From contig JBGVKY010000014.1 of the NCBI GenBank assembly GCA_045123995.1, positions 124,001 to 188,000 on the forward strand: a stretch of DNA of 64,000 nt. Direction: 5' to 3'. The notes beneath the pieces are model-generated. The model saw only the letters and a list, made by a program, of their open reading frames with translations. It was not told the origin of the DNA and ran no database searches. Each line of letters begins with the position of its first letter. Within the stretch, counting starts at the first letter, position 1. A program made the translations under genes and the position numbers. The stretch is from HGM11501 sp045123995. Its GTDB lineage: Bacteria > Bacillota > Clostridia > CAKSNL01 > HGM11501. Shown here one piece after another: positions 17,658-26,379 of the stretch.

Positions 17658-17825
17658 TTAGCACTCACACTTATTCTTGAAAGTGCTGCATTCTGTCTGG
17701 CTTGCCTTGGAAGCGTTGCCTGATTCTACCTTGATGGCAGTGGCATGACATTCATGGTTTTCATTGTAAGCACATTTCTCGGCATCACAAACGATGCCGT
17801 CAAGACGATGGGTATTCTTGTTCAT
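17658..17825 (-). CDS. DUF1540 family cysteine-rich protein
   Basis: A 55-residue protein with Cys at 13, 18, 26, 46, 53 and 55 in the DUF1540 pattern (GIVCDAEKC..N....C.A..I, TEC.TF). The cysteine spacing suggests metal binding, but no function is established that I know of. Start taken at the ATG at 17825 (minus strand) behind GAAAGGA; an in-frame TTG at 17843 would overlap that site. Convergent with thrC and divergent from the phosphoesterase. Confidence 0.8.
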   Translation of the reverse strand: MNKNTHRLDGIVCDAEKCAYNENHECHATAIKVESGNASKASQTECSTFKNKCEC

Positions 17826-17896
17826 TTCAACAAATCCTTTCAAATTGACATATACATATTTTTAATGAAAAATTAAAAACATATATAAGTCTTTTA

Positions 17897-17914
17897 TTGT
17901 ACCGCAGGGTACAA
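17897..17914. repeat. Short inverted repeat between DUF1540 and phosphoesterase genes
   Basis: TTGTACC and GGTACAA (7-bp arms, 4-bp spacer) in a divergent intergenic region; possible operator, but no clear promoter boxes adjoin it. Confidence 0.3.
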
Positions 17915-17966
17915 AAATAGTTTTAGCCTTAAATGATTTTTTATGCACAGAGAAAGGAGGTATCTT

Positions 17967-18644
17967 ATGGAAATTTTTGCAATTTCTGACCTGCATCTGC
18001 CGATTGGCGTCAAAAAGCCCATGGATATATTCGGTAAAAAATGGGATAATTATGTGGAAAGAATAAAAGTAAACTGGGAAGAAAATATAAAGGATGATGA
18101 TTTTGTGATTATTCCCGGTGATATCTCCTGGGCTACTTATCTTGAAGAGGCAAAAGAGGATTTTAAGTTTATAAATTCTCTGCCAGGAACAAAGATAATT
18201 TCCAAAGGAAATCACGATTACTGGTGGGAAACCTTGTCGAAACTTGAAAGATACAAGGCGGAAAACGGATTTGACACCATAAATTTTTTGCACAATACAT
18301 CTTTTATGATAGGAAGTACTGCGATTTGTGCTTCAAGGGGCTGGATAACTCCCGAGGATAAGGATTTTAAGGCAGAGGATGAAAAAATATACAGGCGAGA
18401 GCTTGGGAGGATGGAACTGTCCATAAAAGATGCTCTTAAAAAGGGAGCAGATAAGATTATAGTTGCCATGCATTATCCGCCATTGGGAGAGTTTTTGAAA
18501 CTATCGGAAAAATATAATGTAAAAAAAGTGCTTTATGGCCATTTACACAGTGAAAAAATGGGTGAATATAATGAAATTTCACCTATTACAAAGCTGGTTT
18601 CGTGTGATTATTTATCGTTTTTTCCTGAAAAAATATTTTTGTGA
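17967..18644 (+). CDS. Metallophosphoesterase (calcineurin-like)
   Basis: Cytoplasmic binuclear-metal phosphoesterase of 225 residues. Motifs in order: AISDLHL near the N-terminus, IPGDISWA, KGNHDYWW, AMHYPP and YGHLHS, the complete calcineurin-like set. ATG at 17967 follows AAAGGAGG. It belongs to the YkuE/SbcD-like clostridial type that carries WW after GNHD; substrate unknown. Monocistronic by position, with tig promoted separately. Confidence 0.85.
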   Translation: MEIFAISDLHLPIGVKKPMDIFGKKWDNYVERIKVNWEENIKDDDFVIIPGDISWATYLEEAKEDFKFINSLPGTKIISKGNHDYWWETLSKLERYKAENGFDTINFLHNTSFMIGSTAICASRGWITPEDKDFKAEDEKIYRRELGRMELSIKDALKKGADKIIVAMHYPPLGEFLKLSEKYNVKKVLYGHLHSEKMGEYNEISPITKLVSCDYLSFFPEKIFL

Positions 18645-18652
18645 AAAAATAC

Positions 18653-18680
18653 TTGAAAAATTTAATATATATGGTATAAT
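18653..18680 (+). promoter_or_regulatory. Sigma-A promoter of tig
   Basis: TTGAAA (18653-18658), 16-bp spacer, TATAAT (18675-18680) with TGG extended -10. Confidence 0.85.
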
Positions 18681-18694
18681 ATTACTTTAGATAG

Positions 18695-18721
18695 GCTAAA
18701 CTCGAAATGGTGTGGTTTAGC
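18695..18721 (+). promoter_or_regulatory. Hairpin in tig 5' untranslated region
   Basis: GCTAAAC (18695-18701) pairs with GTTTAGC (18715-18721), 13-nt loop, ending 5 nt before the AAAGGA ribosome site. Could affect mRNA stability or translation; function inferred only. Confidence 0.4.
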
Positions 18722-18740
18722 GGTAGAAAGGATGAATATA

Positions 18741-20276
18741 ATGAGTTACACACTTGAAAATGTGGAAAAGAACAAGGTAAAGCTTACTATTGAAGTGGCT
18801 GCCGACGTGTTTGAGGAAGGTATGAAAAAGTCATATCAGAAAAACGTTAAGTACATTAACGTTCCCGGTTTCCGCAAGGGTAAAGCACCCAGAAAGATGA
18901 TTGAAAAAATGTACGGCCCCGCTGTTTTTTATGAGGATGCTGTAAATTTTGTTATTCCTGATGCATATGATAAGGCTATAGAAGAAGCAAAGCTTTCTCC
19001 TGTATCTCAGCCTGAAATTGATATAGTTACAATCGGTGAAGAAGGAAAGCCCTTCACATTCTCCGCAGAAGTATATACTAAGCCTGAAGTTAAACTTGGT
19101 ACATATAAGGGCGTTGAAATCCAGAAGGTTGAATTCAAGATTACCGATGAAGACATTGATGCTGATCTTGCATCCATGCGTGAAAAGAATTCCAGAATGG
19201 TAAATGTTGAAGACAGAGCTGCAAAAGACGGAGATATTACAACTATTGACTTTGAAGGCTTTGTTGACGATGTTGCTTTCGAGGGTGGCAAGGGTGAAAA
19301 TCATGAGCTTACATTAGGAAGCGGTCAGTTCATCCCCGGCTTTGAAGAGCAGATAGTTGGAAAGAACATCGGCGATAAGTTTGATGTAGAAGTTACTTTC
19401 CCCGAAGAATATCATGCAGAAGACCTTAAGGGTAAGGCTGCAGTATTCAAGGTAGAGCTTAAGGCTATAAAGGTTAAGGAGCTTCCTGAGCTTGATGATG
19501 AATTTGCCAAAGATGTAAGCGAATTTGATACATTGGCTGAATTAAAGGCTGATATTCGTGCTAAGCTTGAAAAGAACGCCGCTGACCACGAAAAGCAGGA
19601 AATCGAAAATGCAGCTTTGGAAGAGGCTGTTAAGGGAGCGGAGATTGACCTTCCCGAATGTATGATTGATAACCAGGTTCAGAGAATGTATGATGACTAT
19701 GCATATAGATTACAGAGCCAGGGAATAGATATGAAGCTTTATCTTCAGTATACCCAGATGACTGAAGAAGCCCTTAAAGAACAGATGAAGCCTTCCGCCA
19801 AGGCTCAGGTTCTCGGAAACCTTGTTCTTGAAAAAATTGCTGAAGTTGAAAAACTCGAAGCAACTGATGAAGATATTGAAAACGAATTCAATAAGATTGC
19901 AGAAGCTTACAAGATGGAAAAGGATAAGATTCGCGAGCTTATGAATGCGAATATTGATGCTATGAAAGCTGATATCGTAAATAACAAAGCTCTTGACTTG
20001 CTTGCTGCTAATGCAAAGCAGGTAGCTAAGAAAGCAGCTGAAGGGGAAGCTAAGCCCGCTGCAAAGAAAACTACCACCAAGAAAGCAGCTGAAGGGGAAA
20101 CTAAGTCCGCTGCAAAGAAAACTACCACCAAGAAGGCAGCTGAAGGGGAAGCTAAGCCTGCTGCAAAGAAGACTACTACCAAGAAGGCAGCTGAAGGGGA
20201 AGCTAAACCTGCTGCAAAGAAGACTACTACAGCGAAAAAAACAACCACAAAGAAAGCAGATAAAACTGCTGAATAA
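18741..20276 (+). CDS. tig: Trigger factor with Lys/Ala/Thr-rich C-terminal repeat tail
   Basis: Ribosome-associated chaperone and prolyl isomerase. ATG 18741 lies 8 bp after AAAGGA. Of 511 residues, 1-145 are the ribosome-binding domain (VPGFRKGKAPRKMIEKMYG signature), 150-240 the FKBP-type PPIase domain (DGDITTIDFEGF, GSGQFIPGFEEQIVG), and 250-425 the C-terminal chaperone arms. Residues 430-511 are extra: four 17-residue repeats of the type KKAAEGEAKPAAKKTTT and a basic end, looking like a histone H1 tail. Followed by clpP and clpX, the classic order. Confidence 0.96.
   Translation: MSYTLENVEKNKVKLTIEVAADVFEEGMKKSYQKNVKYINVPGFRKGKAPRKMIEKMYGPAVFYEDAVNFVIPDAYDKAIEEAKLSPVSQPEIDIVTIGEEGKPFTFSAEVYTKPEVKLGTYKGVEIQKVEFKITDEDIDADLASMREKNSRMVNVEDRAAKDGDITTIDFEGFVDDVAFEGGKGENHELTLGSGQFIPGFEEQIVGKNIGDKFDVEVTFPEEYHAEDLKGKAAVFKVELKAIKVKELPELDDEFAKDVSEFDTLAELKADIRAKLEKNAADHEKQEIENAALEEAVKGAEIDLPECMIDNQVQRMYDDYAYRLQSQGIDMKLYLQYTQMTEEALKEQMKPSAKAQVLGNLVLEKIAEVEKLEATDEDIENEFNKIAEAYKMEKDKIRELMNANIDAMKADIVNNKALDLLAANAKQVAKKAAEGEAKPAAKKTTTKKAAEGETKSAAKKTTTKKAAEGEAKPAAKKTTTKKAAEGEAKPAAKKTTTAKKTTTKKADKTAE
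20028..20231 (+). repeat. Four tandem 51-bp coding repeats in tig tail
   Basis: Units at 20028-20078, 20079-20129, 20130-20180 and 20181-20231, each 17 codons and nearly identical at DNA level, with few substitutions (for example GCT/ACT and CCC/TCC/CCT). A half unit follows. Recent slippage or unequal crossover expansion is likely. Confidence 0.9.
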
Positions 20277-20280
20277 TAAT

Positions 20281-20306
20281 ATAAGGCGGTCATATGACCG
20301 CCTTAT
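20281..20306. repeat. 26-bp perfect palindrome between tig and clpP
   Basis: Perfectly self-complementary 26 bp centred on CATATG, with GGCGG/CCGCC arms. It could form an RNA hairpin in the tig-clpPX transcript, but no T-run follows, so it is a weak terminator at best, a processing site, or a protein site. Confidence 0.7.
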
Positions 20307-20336
20307 GTCAAATATATGAAAACAGGAGGGATTTTC

Positions 20337-20915
20337 ATGGTTACAAACATGAGTGCGAGAGAGGAATATCAGGGTGGCGAGAGTATATACTCAAGACTTT
20401 TGAAAGACAGAATTATATTCTTAAACGGTGTTTTAGATAATGCGGCAGCCTGCAGTATTATCGCCCAGCTTCTCTATCTTGAAAGTGAAGACCCGGATAA
20501 GGATATTTGCCTTTATATAAATTGTCCCGGCGGTTCAGTAAGTGATGGGCTTGCAATTTATGATACCATGAAATATATAAAGTGCGACGTTTCCACTATA
20601 TGTATAGGTATGGCGGCATCCATGGGTGCTTTCCTTTTATCCAGCGGAACAAAAGGAAAGAGAATTGCACTTCCTAACAGCGAAATTATGATACATCAGC
20701 CTTCCTTAAGCAGTGTATACCAGGGTCAGGCAACGGATGTTGAGATAATGACAAACCAGATGATGAGGATAAAAGATAAGCTCAACGGTATCCTTTCGGA
20801 AAATACCGGCCGTGAACTTTCCAAGGTTGTGGAAGATACCGAGAGAGACTATTATATGACGGCAGAAGAAGCGGTAGATTACGGAATTATAGATAAGATA
20901 ATCAGAGAAAGATAG
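20337..20915 (+). CDS. clpP: ATP-dependent Clp protease proteolytic subunit
   Basis: Serine protease subunit forming the tetradecameric chamber used by ClpX. ATG at 20337 is 8 bp after GGAGGG; an ATG at 20316 precedes the ribosome site. In 192 residues: SRLLKDRIIFL, Ser95 in GMAASMGAFLL, His120 in MIHQPS and an Asp in the C-terminal helix region. Downstream of tig and 30 bp upstream of clpX. Confidence 0.97.
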   Translation: MVTNMSAREEYQGGESIYSRLLKDRIIFLNGVLDNAAACSIIAQLLYLESEDPDKDICLYINCPGGSVSDGLAIYDTMKYIKCDVSTICIGMAASMGAFLLSSGTKGKRIALPNSEIMIHQPSLSSVYQGQATDVEIMTNQMMRIKDKLNGILSENTGRELSKVVEDTERDYYMTAEEAVDYGIIDKIIRER

Positions 20916-20945
20916 TAATTTATTTTATCTTTTGGAGGTTTTATT

Positions 20946-22217
20946 GTGAAAGATTCTGAAAAAAACATGTGCTGCTCATTCTGTGGCAAAACTCAGGGAC
21001 AGGTCAAAAGGCTTATTGCAGGCCCCGGAGTTTATATTTGTGACGAATGTATAGATTTGTGCTATGAACTTGTGACAGAAGATGATGTAGAGAATGTAGG
21101 CGTTAGAGCTGCCAAAGACGATTTGGGAGCTATCGAGCTTCTTACTCCTAAGGAGATAAAAGAGAGGCTTGATGAATATGTAATCGGTCAGGATGAGGCC
21201 AAAAAGAGCCTTTCCGTGGCAGTTTATAACCATTATAAAAGAGTAACTTCGGATTTTGATGAAAATGTTGAAATTCAAAAGAGCAACATTTTGTTTCTGG
21301 GGCCCACCGGTGTAGGTAAAACCTATATGGCACAGACCCTGGCGAAAATACTTGATGTTCCTTTTGCCATTGCAGATGCCACAAGCTTAACGGAAGCAGG
21401 CTATGTGGGCGAAGACGTTGAAAATATACTCTTAAAGCTTCTGCAGGCGGCAGATTATGATGTGGAGAAGGCTCAGAGAGGAATTATTTACGTTGATGAA
21501 ATTGATAAAATTTCACGCCGTTCTGAAAACCCCTCTATTACGAGGGACGTGAGTGGAGAAGGTGTTCAGCAGGCGCTTCTTAAAATTTTGGAGGGTACAG
21601 TTGCTAATGTTCCGCCTCAGGGAGGAAGAAAGCATCCCCATCAGGAATTTATTCCTTTTGATACTACCAATGTTTTATTTATCTGCTCAGGTGCATTTGA
21701 CGGACTTGAAAAAATTGTAAAGAAAAGACTTGGAAGCAACGTTCTGGGCTTCGGAAGCAGTATAGAAAGCAAAAAGGACGAAGATACAGGGACACTCTTT
21801 TCCAAGGTTGAGCCTCAGGATTTGTTGAAATTCGGACTCATTCCTGAATTTATCGGCAGACTTCCCATTGTTGTGGCTCTTAACAATCTTGACAAGGATG
21901 CACTTGTAAATATTCTTACGGTTCCTAAAAATGCCATAATTAAGCAGTATGCGGCACTTTGTGCCTATGATAATGTGGAGCTTGAATTTAAGGATGATGC
22001 TCTTTTGGCTATTGCTGAAAAAGCCATAAAGAGAGGAACTGGAGCAAGAGGACTTCGTGCTATTATCGAAGGCATTATGGGAAATATTATGTACGAAATC
22101 CCCTCTGATAAGACCATAACAAAGGTTATAATAACAAAAGAAGCTGTAGATGGAAACGACGGAGTTTTAATTGAAAGATTAAATGAAGCTCCCTTAAAAA
22201 CCGGAACAGAAAACTAA
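20946..22217 (+). CDS. clpX: ATP-dependent Clp protease ATP-binding subunit ClpX
   Basis: AAA+ unfoldase that feeds substrates to ClpP. GTG start at 20946 behind GGAGG (20935-20939). Of 423 residues, the N-terminal zinc finger has CSFC and CDEC pairs, then Walker A GPTGVGKT, Walker B IIYVDEIDKI, sensor and GARGLRAI of the D2 domain. A strong terminator directly follows the stop, closing tig-clpP-clpX. Confidence 0.98.
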   Translation: MKDSEKNMCCSFCGKTQGQVKRLIAGPGVYICDECIDLCYELVTEDDVENVGVRAAKDDLGAIELLTPKEIKERLDEYVIGQDEAKKSLSVAVYNHYKRVTSDFDENVEIQKSNILFLGPTGVGKTYMAQTLAKILDVPFAIADATSLTEAGYVGEDVENILLKLLQAADYDVEKAQRGIIYVDEIDKISRRSENPSITRDVSGEGVQQALLKILEGTVANVPPQGGRKHPHQEFIPFDTTNVLFICSGAFDGLEKIVKKRLGSNVLGFGSSIESKKDEDTGTLFSKVEPQDLLKFGLIPEFIGRLPIVVALNNLDKDALVNILTVPKNAIIKQYAALCAYDNVELEFKDDALLAIAEKAIKRGTGARGLRAIIEGIMGNIMYEIPSDKTITKVIITKEAVDGNDGVLIERLNEAPLKTGTEN

Positions 22218-22246
22218 AAAAAGATGGCGCAAGCGCCATCTTTTTT
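22217..22246 (+). terminator. Rho-independent terminator after clpX
   Basis: Stem GATGGCG/CGCCATC (22223-22229 with 22234-22240), CAAG loop, flanking A-run and six T residues. Confidence 0.9.
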
Positions 22247-22257
22247 ATGTCAATCTA

Positions 22258-22286
22258 TTTACTTTAACTGCGTTTTATGCTATAAT
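22258..22286 (+). promoter_or_regulatory. Promoter of HAD-clc-MFS-MBL operon
   Basis: TTTACT (22258-22263), 17-bp spacer, TATAAT (22281-22286) with TGC extended -10. Confidence 0.7.
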
Positions 22287-22310
22287 ATGCCATTGGAAAG
22301 AAGGGATTTT

Positions 22311-23063
22311 ATGAAAGACAGATTTGCGATTTTTTTAGATATAGACGGTACAATATTTGAAGATAACGAAGTGAGTGAAAAAGACATTGAAACAATAAAA
22401 GAGGTAAGAAGCAAAGGTCATCTGGTTTTTATAAATTCAGGAAGAACTCTTTCCATAATCCCCGAGCCTGTTAAGAAGCTGGAAGTAGACGGATGGGTGC
22501 TTGGCATGGGAACTCATATTATAACAGGAGATAAGGAAATAAAAAAGGAAGCACTTTCAAAGGATCTGGTACAGAAAATAGCAGATTACGCCATTGATAA
22601 TAACATAAGGATAGAGTTTCAGACAGATACGGAAAATATTTCTGTGAATTCAAGAAAAATCACGGAAAGAAGCTTTTTGAAAGGCGACAGAATAATAGAA
22701 AAATTCCCGCGGGATAACATATATAAATTTGTTATAATAGGGACATTCAGCCCTGAGGATGTGGAGTTTTTATCACCGTATTTTGATATTTTTCAATATG
22801 AAACCTATGGTGAGGTTGCACCTAAAGGCTACGATAAAGCCAGAGGAATTGCTGAAACAGAGAAAATTTTTAACATATCTCATGAGAACACCATGGCGAT
22901 AGGTGACAGTATAAACGATACAGATATGATAGAATATGCAAAAATTGGTGTAGTTATGGGAAATGGTGATGAAAGACTTAAAAAGATTGCAGATTTCGTA
23001 ACTGACTCTGTTAAAAATTCAGGGGTTTCCATGGCAATAGAGAAATTTATATTAAAGAGATGA
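22311..23063 (+). CDS. Cof-type HAD phosphatase
   Basis: Cytoplasmic haloacid-dehalogenase-like hydrolase of 250 residues, Cof/YbiV-like, dephosphorylating small phosphorylated metabolites. Motif I is FLDIDGTIFE, motif II INSGRT, motif III/IV GDSINDTDMIEYA. The ATG at 22311 follows GAAGGGA. First gene of a tightly packed plus-strand run; its TGA overlaps an upstream ATG of the next gene. Substrate not predictable from sequence. Confidence 0.88.
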   Translation: MKDRFAIFLDIDGTIFEDNEVSEKDIETIKEVRSKGHLVFINSGRTLSIIPEPVKKLEVDGWVLGMGTHIITGDKEIKKEALSKDLVQKIADYAIDNNIRIEFQTDTENISVNSRKITERSFLKGDRIIEKFPRDNIYKFVIIGTFSPEDVEFLSPYFDIFQYETYGEVAPKGYDKARGIAETEKIFNISHENTMAIGDSINDTDMIEYAKIGVVMGNGDERLKKIADFVTDSVKNSGVSMAIEKFILKR

Positions 23064-23068
23064 TTTTT

Positions 23069-24310
23069 ATGAAAAAAAGTGAAGTTTTAAAAAACTTTTT
23101 AAGGTATATAGTTCTTGCTATTTTAATCGGTGCAGTAAGCGGTATTACAGGTGCTGTTTTTCACCATCTGATTTCAAAGGTTACTGAAATAAGAGAGGGA
23201 AATTCTTTTATACTCTGGCTCATGCCCATTGCGGCACTTTTGATAACTTTTATATATAAATTATCAAAAGAGAAACTTACAACCGATACTGTAATTTCGG
23301 GAGTAAGGGAAAACAAGTGGATTTCGCCGCTATTGGCTCCCTTTATTTTTGTGGCAACCGTACTCAGCCACCTTGTGGGTGCCAGCGTTGGCAGAGAGGG
23401 CGCAGCTCTCCAGATAGGCGGAGGTATAGGAAACAACCTTGGAAGACTTTTTAAGATCGATAAAGAAAAGGGAAGCTTTCTTACTGTTATGGGCATGAGC
23501 GGTGCTTTTTCTGCTATATTCACAACACCAGTAACAGCGGCAATCTTTGCTATAGAAGTTCTTTCTGTAGGACATATGCGATATTTTGAAATTTTCTTTT
23601 GTATGCTGTCGTCTCTTATAGCCTACGGAATCACGATACTTTTGGGGAATCACCCAATAGGTTTTGAAAACATAAAAAACATGCCTTTTGCTTTTGATGC
23701 GATTATAAAAACCCTGATAATCGCAGTATCTGCAGGGCTTTGTGCTAAGCTTTTCTGTTATGTTTTGAAAAGGAGCGAAAAAACGGCAGAAAGGATTTTT
23801 AAAAATTCTTATATAAGAGCTTTTTGCCTTGGTACGCTTTTAGTTTTAATAACTTTACTACTTGGGACCAGGATATATAACGGTGCCGGTATGGATGTGA
23901 TAGAGCTTTGCCTTTCAGGAAACAATGAAGAAATTCTTTTATTTATGACAAAAACCACCCTCTTTGCATTTTTGATTAAAATGATAATGACAGGGATAAG
24001 CGTAGCTGCCGGATTTAAGGGAGGGGAGATTGTTCCTTCGTTTTTCATAGGAGCCACTTTAGGTGTGCTCCTTGGAATGATTTTGGGACTTGATTTATCC
24101 TTTTCGGCATCATGTGCCATGCTGGTGCTTTTCTGTGGAATAACCAACTGTCCCATAGCTTCGCTTATTTTGGGAGTTGAGCTTTTCGGAGGAGAAAATT
24201 TATTGTATTTTGCTCTTTCAATAGGCATCGGTTTTATAGTATCAGGTAAAAAAGGAATTTACAAGGAACAAAGAATTGTATATTCCAAGTCTGATATTTC
24301 AAAGAATTGA
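23069..24310 (+). CDS. ClC-family chloride channel or Cl-/H+ antiporter
   Basis: Membrane protein of 413 residues with about ten hydrophobic helices. ClC hallmarks: GASVGREGAALQIGG (GREGP-like motif with the gating Glu), MGMSGAFSAIFTTPVTAAIFAIE, and GFKGGEIVPSFFIGA (the GxFxP-like anion-binding loop). ATG 23069 is placed 8 bp after AAAGAG; an ATG at 23060 overlapping the previous stop is the alternative (three residues longer). No C-terminal CBS domains. Ion choice between chloride and others cannot be read with certainty. Confidence 0.88.
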   Translation: MKKSEVLKNFLRYIVLAILIGAVSGITGAVFHHLISKVTEIREGNSFILWLMPIAALLITFIYKLSKEKLTTDTVISGVRENKWISPLLAPFIFVATVLSHLVGASVGREGAALQIGGGIGNNLGRLFKIDKEKGSFLTVMGMSGAFSAIFTTPVTAAIFAIEVLSVGHMRYFEIFFCMLSSLIAYGITILLGNHPIGFENIKNMPFAFDAIIKTLIIAVSAGLCAKLFCYVLKRSEKTAERIFKNSYIRAFCLGTLLVLITLLLGTRIYNGAGMDVIELCLSGNNEEILLFMTKTTLFAFLIKMIMTGISVAAGFKGGEIVPSFFIGATLGVLLGMILGLDLSFSASCAMLVLFCGITNCPIASLILGVELFGGENLLYFALSIGIGFIVSGKKGIYKEQRIVYSKSDISKN

Positions 24311-24319
24311 GGAATTCGG

Positions 24320-25501
24320 ATGAAAAAGTATTCAATTACTCTTTATGCAAGCTACATAGGATATGTTGTGCAGGCACTTGTTATAAATTTTGCACCACTG
24401 CTCTTTGTTACATTTTCAAATAACTACAATCTGAGCCTGGGAGATATAAGCACACTTATTGTGGTGAACTTTTTGGCACAGCTTACTATGGATTTAATGT
24501 CTGCAATACTACTAGATAAATTTGGTTATAGGGTAAGTGCAGTTCTGGCTCATGCCTTTTCTTCCGTGGGCATAGCGTTATTGGCATTTTTGCCTGATAT
24601 AACAAAAAATCCCATGACGGGACTTTTGATATGCATGATTTTGGGCGGTATAGGCGGAGGTATTATAGAAGTAATTATAAGCCCCATAGTTGAAGCGTTG
24701 CCTACAAAATCTAAATCCGCATCAATGAGTCTTCTTCATTCCTTTTATTCATGGGGACAGCTTTTGATTATTTTATTGTCAACTCTCTTTTTCTATACCG
24801 TGGGAATTACAGAATGGAGAATGCTTGCTGTTCTTTGGGCAATAATACCCTTTATTAACGGAATTATATTTATCTTTGTTCCAATAATTCCTTTAATAAA
24901 AGAAGGGGAAAAGGGTCTTTCTATTAAAGAACTTTTCAGCATAAAAGTTTTCTGGATTTTCTTAATTGCTATGCTGGCAGGGGGAGCATCTGAACAGGCG
25001 ATTATTCAATGGACATCTGCTTATGCTGAAAAAAGTCTTGGACTCAAAAAGGCAGTGGGAGATCTTTTGGGACCCTGTATGTTTGCACTCCTTATGGGAA
25101 TTTCAAGAGTATTTTATACATTATTTCACGAAAAAGTAAAGCTTTTAAGATACATGATAATTAGTGCAGCGGTTTTGATTGCTTCATGTCTTGTTGCAGC
25201 GTTGATTCCTAATCCATACATTTCTCTTATGGGATGTGCCTTATCAGGAATGGCCGTTGGAATTATGTGGCCAGGGATGTTAAGCCTGACCTCGAGATAC
25301 ATAAAAAACGGAGGAACGGCACAGTTTTCCCTTTTGGCATTTTTCGGTGATTTAGGTTGTATTTCCGGTCCCGGAATTGTAGGATGGGTTTCGGAGGCAG
25401 CAGAGGGCGGAATAAGAACAGGATTCTTGTGGGCAACCATATTCCCGTTGATAATGCTTATAACATTGTTATTTATAAAAAAGCTTAAAAAAGGAAAATA
25501 A
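24320..25501 (+). CDS. MFS transporter
   Basis: Twelve-helix major facilitator protein of 393 residues starting MKKYSITLYASYIGYVVQALV. The loop after helix 2 reads LLDKFGYRVSAV, the MFS A-motif region, and helix 5 region has HSFYSWGQ, which resembles FucP-like sugar permeases in Clostridia. The substrate is unknown. GAGGAATTC precedes the ATG. It follows clc by 9 bp and the MBL gene starts 1 bp after its stop. Confidence 0.85.
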   Translation: MKKYSITLYASYIGYVVQALVINFAPLLFVTFSNNYNLSLGDISTLIVVNFLAQLTMDLMSAILLDKFGYRVSAVLAHAFSSVGIALLAFLPDITKNPMTGLLICMILGGIGGGIIEVIISPIVEALPTKSKSASMSLLHSFYSWGQLLIILLSTLFFYTVGITEWRMLAVLWAIIPFINGIIFIFVPIIPLIKEGEKGLSIKELFSIKVFWIFLIAMLAGGASEQAIIQWTSAYAEKSLGLKKAVGDLLGPCMFALLMGISRVFYTLFHEKVKLLRYMIISAAVLIASCLVAALIPNPYISLMGCALSGMAVGIMWPGMLSLTSRYIKNGGTAQFSLLAFFGDLGCISGPGIVGWVSEAAEGGIRTGFLWATIFPLIMLITLLFIKKLKKGK

Positions 25502-25502
25502 T

Positions 25503-26378
25503 ATGAAACAGAAATTAAGACCAATTGTATATCTGATTATGGCGATACTTCTTCTTATAGGATACTACTCAAGGGAAGAAGAAAATATATTCGGAGAGAG
25601 AAATGAAAATGCCTTATCGGTTTATTCTATAGATGTAGGACAGGCGGATTCAACATTTTTCGCATTTCCCTCCGGAGAAACTCTTTTGATAGATGCAGGC
25701 AATAAAGAGGACGGCAAAGAGGTAGTAGGATTTATTAAAAATCTGGGAATAGAAAAAATAGACTATGTCATAGCCACTCATCCTCACGAAGACCATATAG
25801 GAGGAATGGCTGATGTACTTGAATTTTTCGAAATTGGTAAGTTCTATATGCCTGATGCAATAAATACAACTGTTTATTATGAGGATATGCTTGATGTACT
25901 TACAGATAAAGAAATTGATTTTCAAATTGCAAAGGCAGGACTTTTAATAAAAGATGGGGAAGAAAAAATAGAAATTCTTTCGCCCAGGGAAAAGAAGTAC
26001 GAAGATTTAAATCATTACAGCGTAGTTTCAAAGGTTACATACAAAGATACATCCTTTCTGATTACAGGGGATGCGGAAGCTGTAAACGAAAAAGAAATGA
26101 TAAAAACTTTCAGAAATAAATTATCATCAGATGTTTTGAAAGTCGGCCATCACGGTTCGTCCACTTCAAGCACAGAAGAATTTATAAAGCTTGTTGACCC
26201 AAAAATCGCTGTGATTTCCGTAGGAAAAGATAATGATTACGGGCATCCACACAGGGAAACAAAAGCTACTTTTGAAAAGCTTGATATAGAAGTTTTAAGA
26301 ACGGACGAGGTGGGAAGTATTTTAATAGAAAGCGACGGAAAAGAGCTTGATATTAAAACAGAAAGGCTGGTAGGATAA
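25503..26378 (+). CDS. ComEC/Rec2-like metallo-beta-lactamase-fold hydrolase, membrane anchored
   Basis: Extracytoplasmic MBL-fold protein of 291 residues. Residues 7-22 form an N-terminal hydrophobic anchor. The metal site HxHxDH is H93-P-H95-E-D97-H98, followed by ITGDAE and VGHHGSSTSS, as in the C-terminal nuclease-like domain of ComEC and its stand-alone relatives. It lacks the competence channel. The next gene encodes DUF3006, its recurrent partner. Role in nucleic acid or other phosphoester hydrolysis is inferred from the family. Confidence 0.85.
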   Translation: MKQKLRPIVYLIMAILLLIGYYSREEENIFGERNENALSVYSIDVGQADSTFFAFPSGETLLIDAGNKEDGKEVVGFIKNLGIEKIDYVIATHPHEDHIGGMADVLEFFEIGKFYMPDAINTTVYYEDMLDVLTDKEIDFQIAKAGLLIKDGEEKIEILSPREKKYEDLNHYSVVSKVTYKDTSFLITGDAEAVNEKEMIKTFRNKLSSDVLKVGHHGSSTSSTEEFIKLVDPKIAVISVGKDNDYGHPHRETKATFEKLDIEVLRTDEVGSILIESDGKELDIKTERLVG

Positions 26379-26379
26379 A

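Noticed and set aside
20028..20231. Tandem 51-bp repeats as a CRISPR or intergenic repeat array
   Set aside because: They are in-frame codons inside tig, with no spacers.
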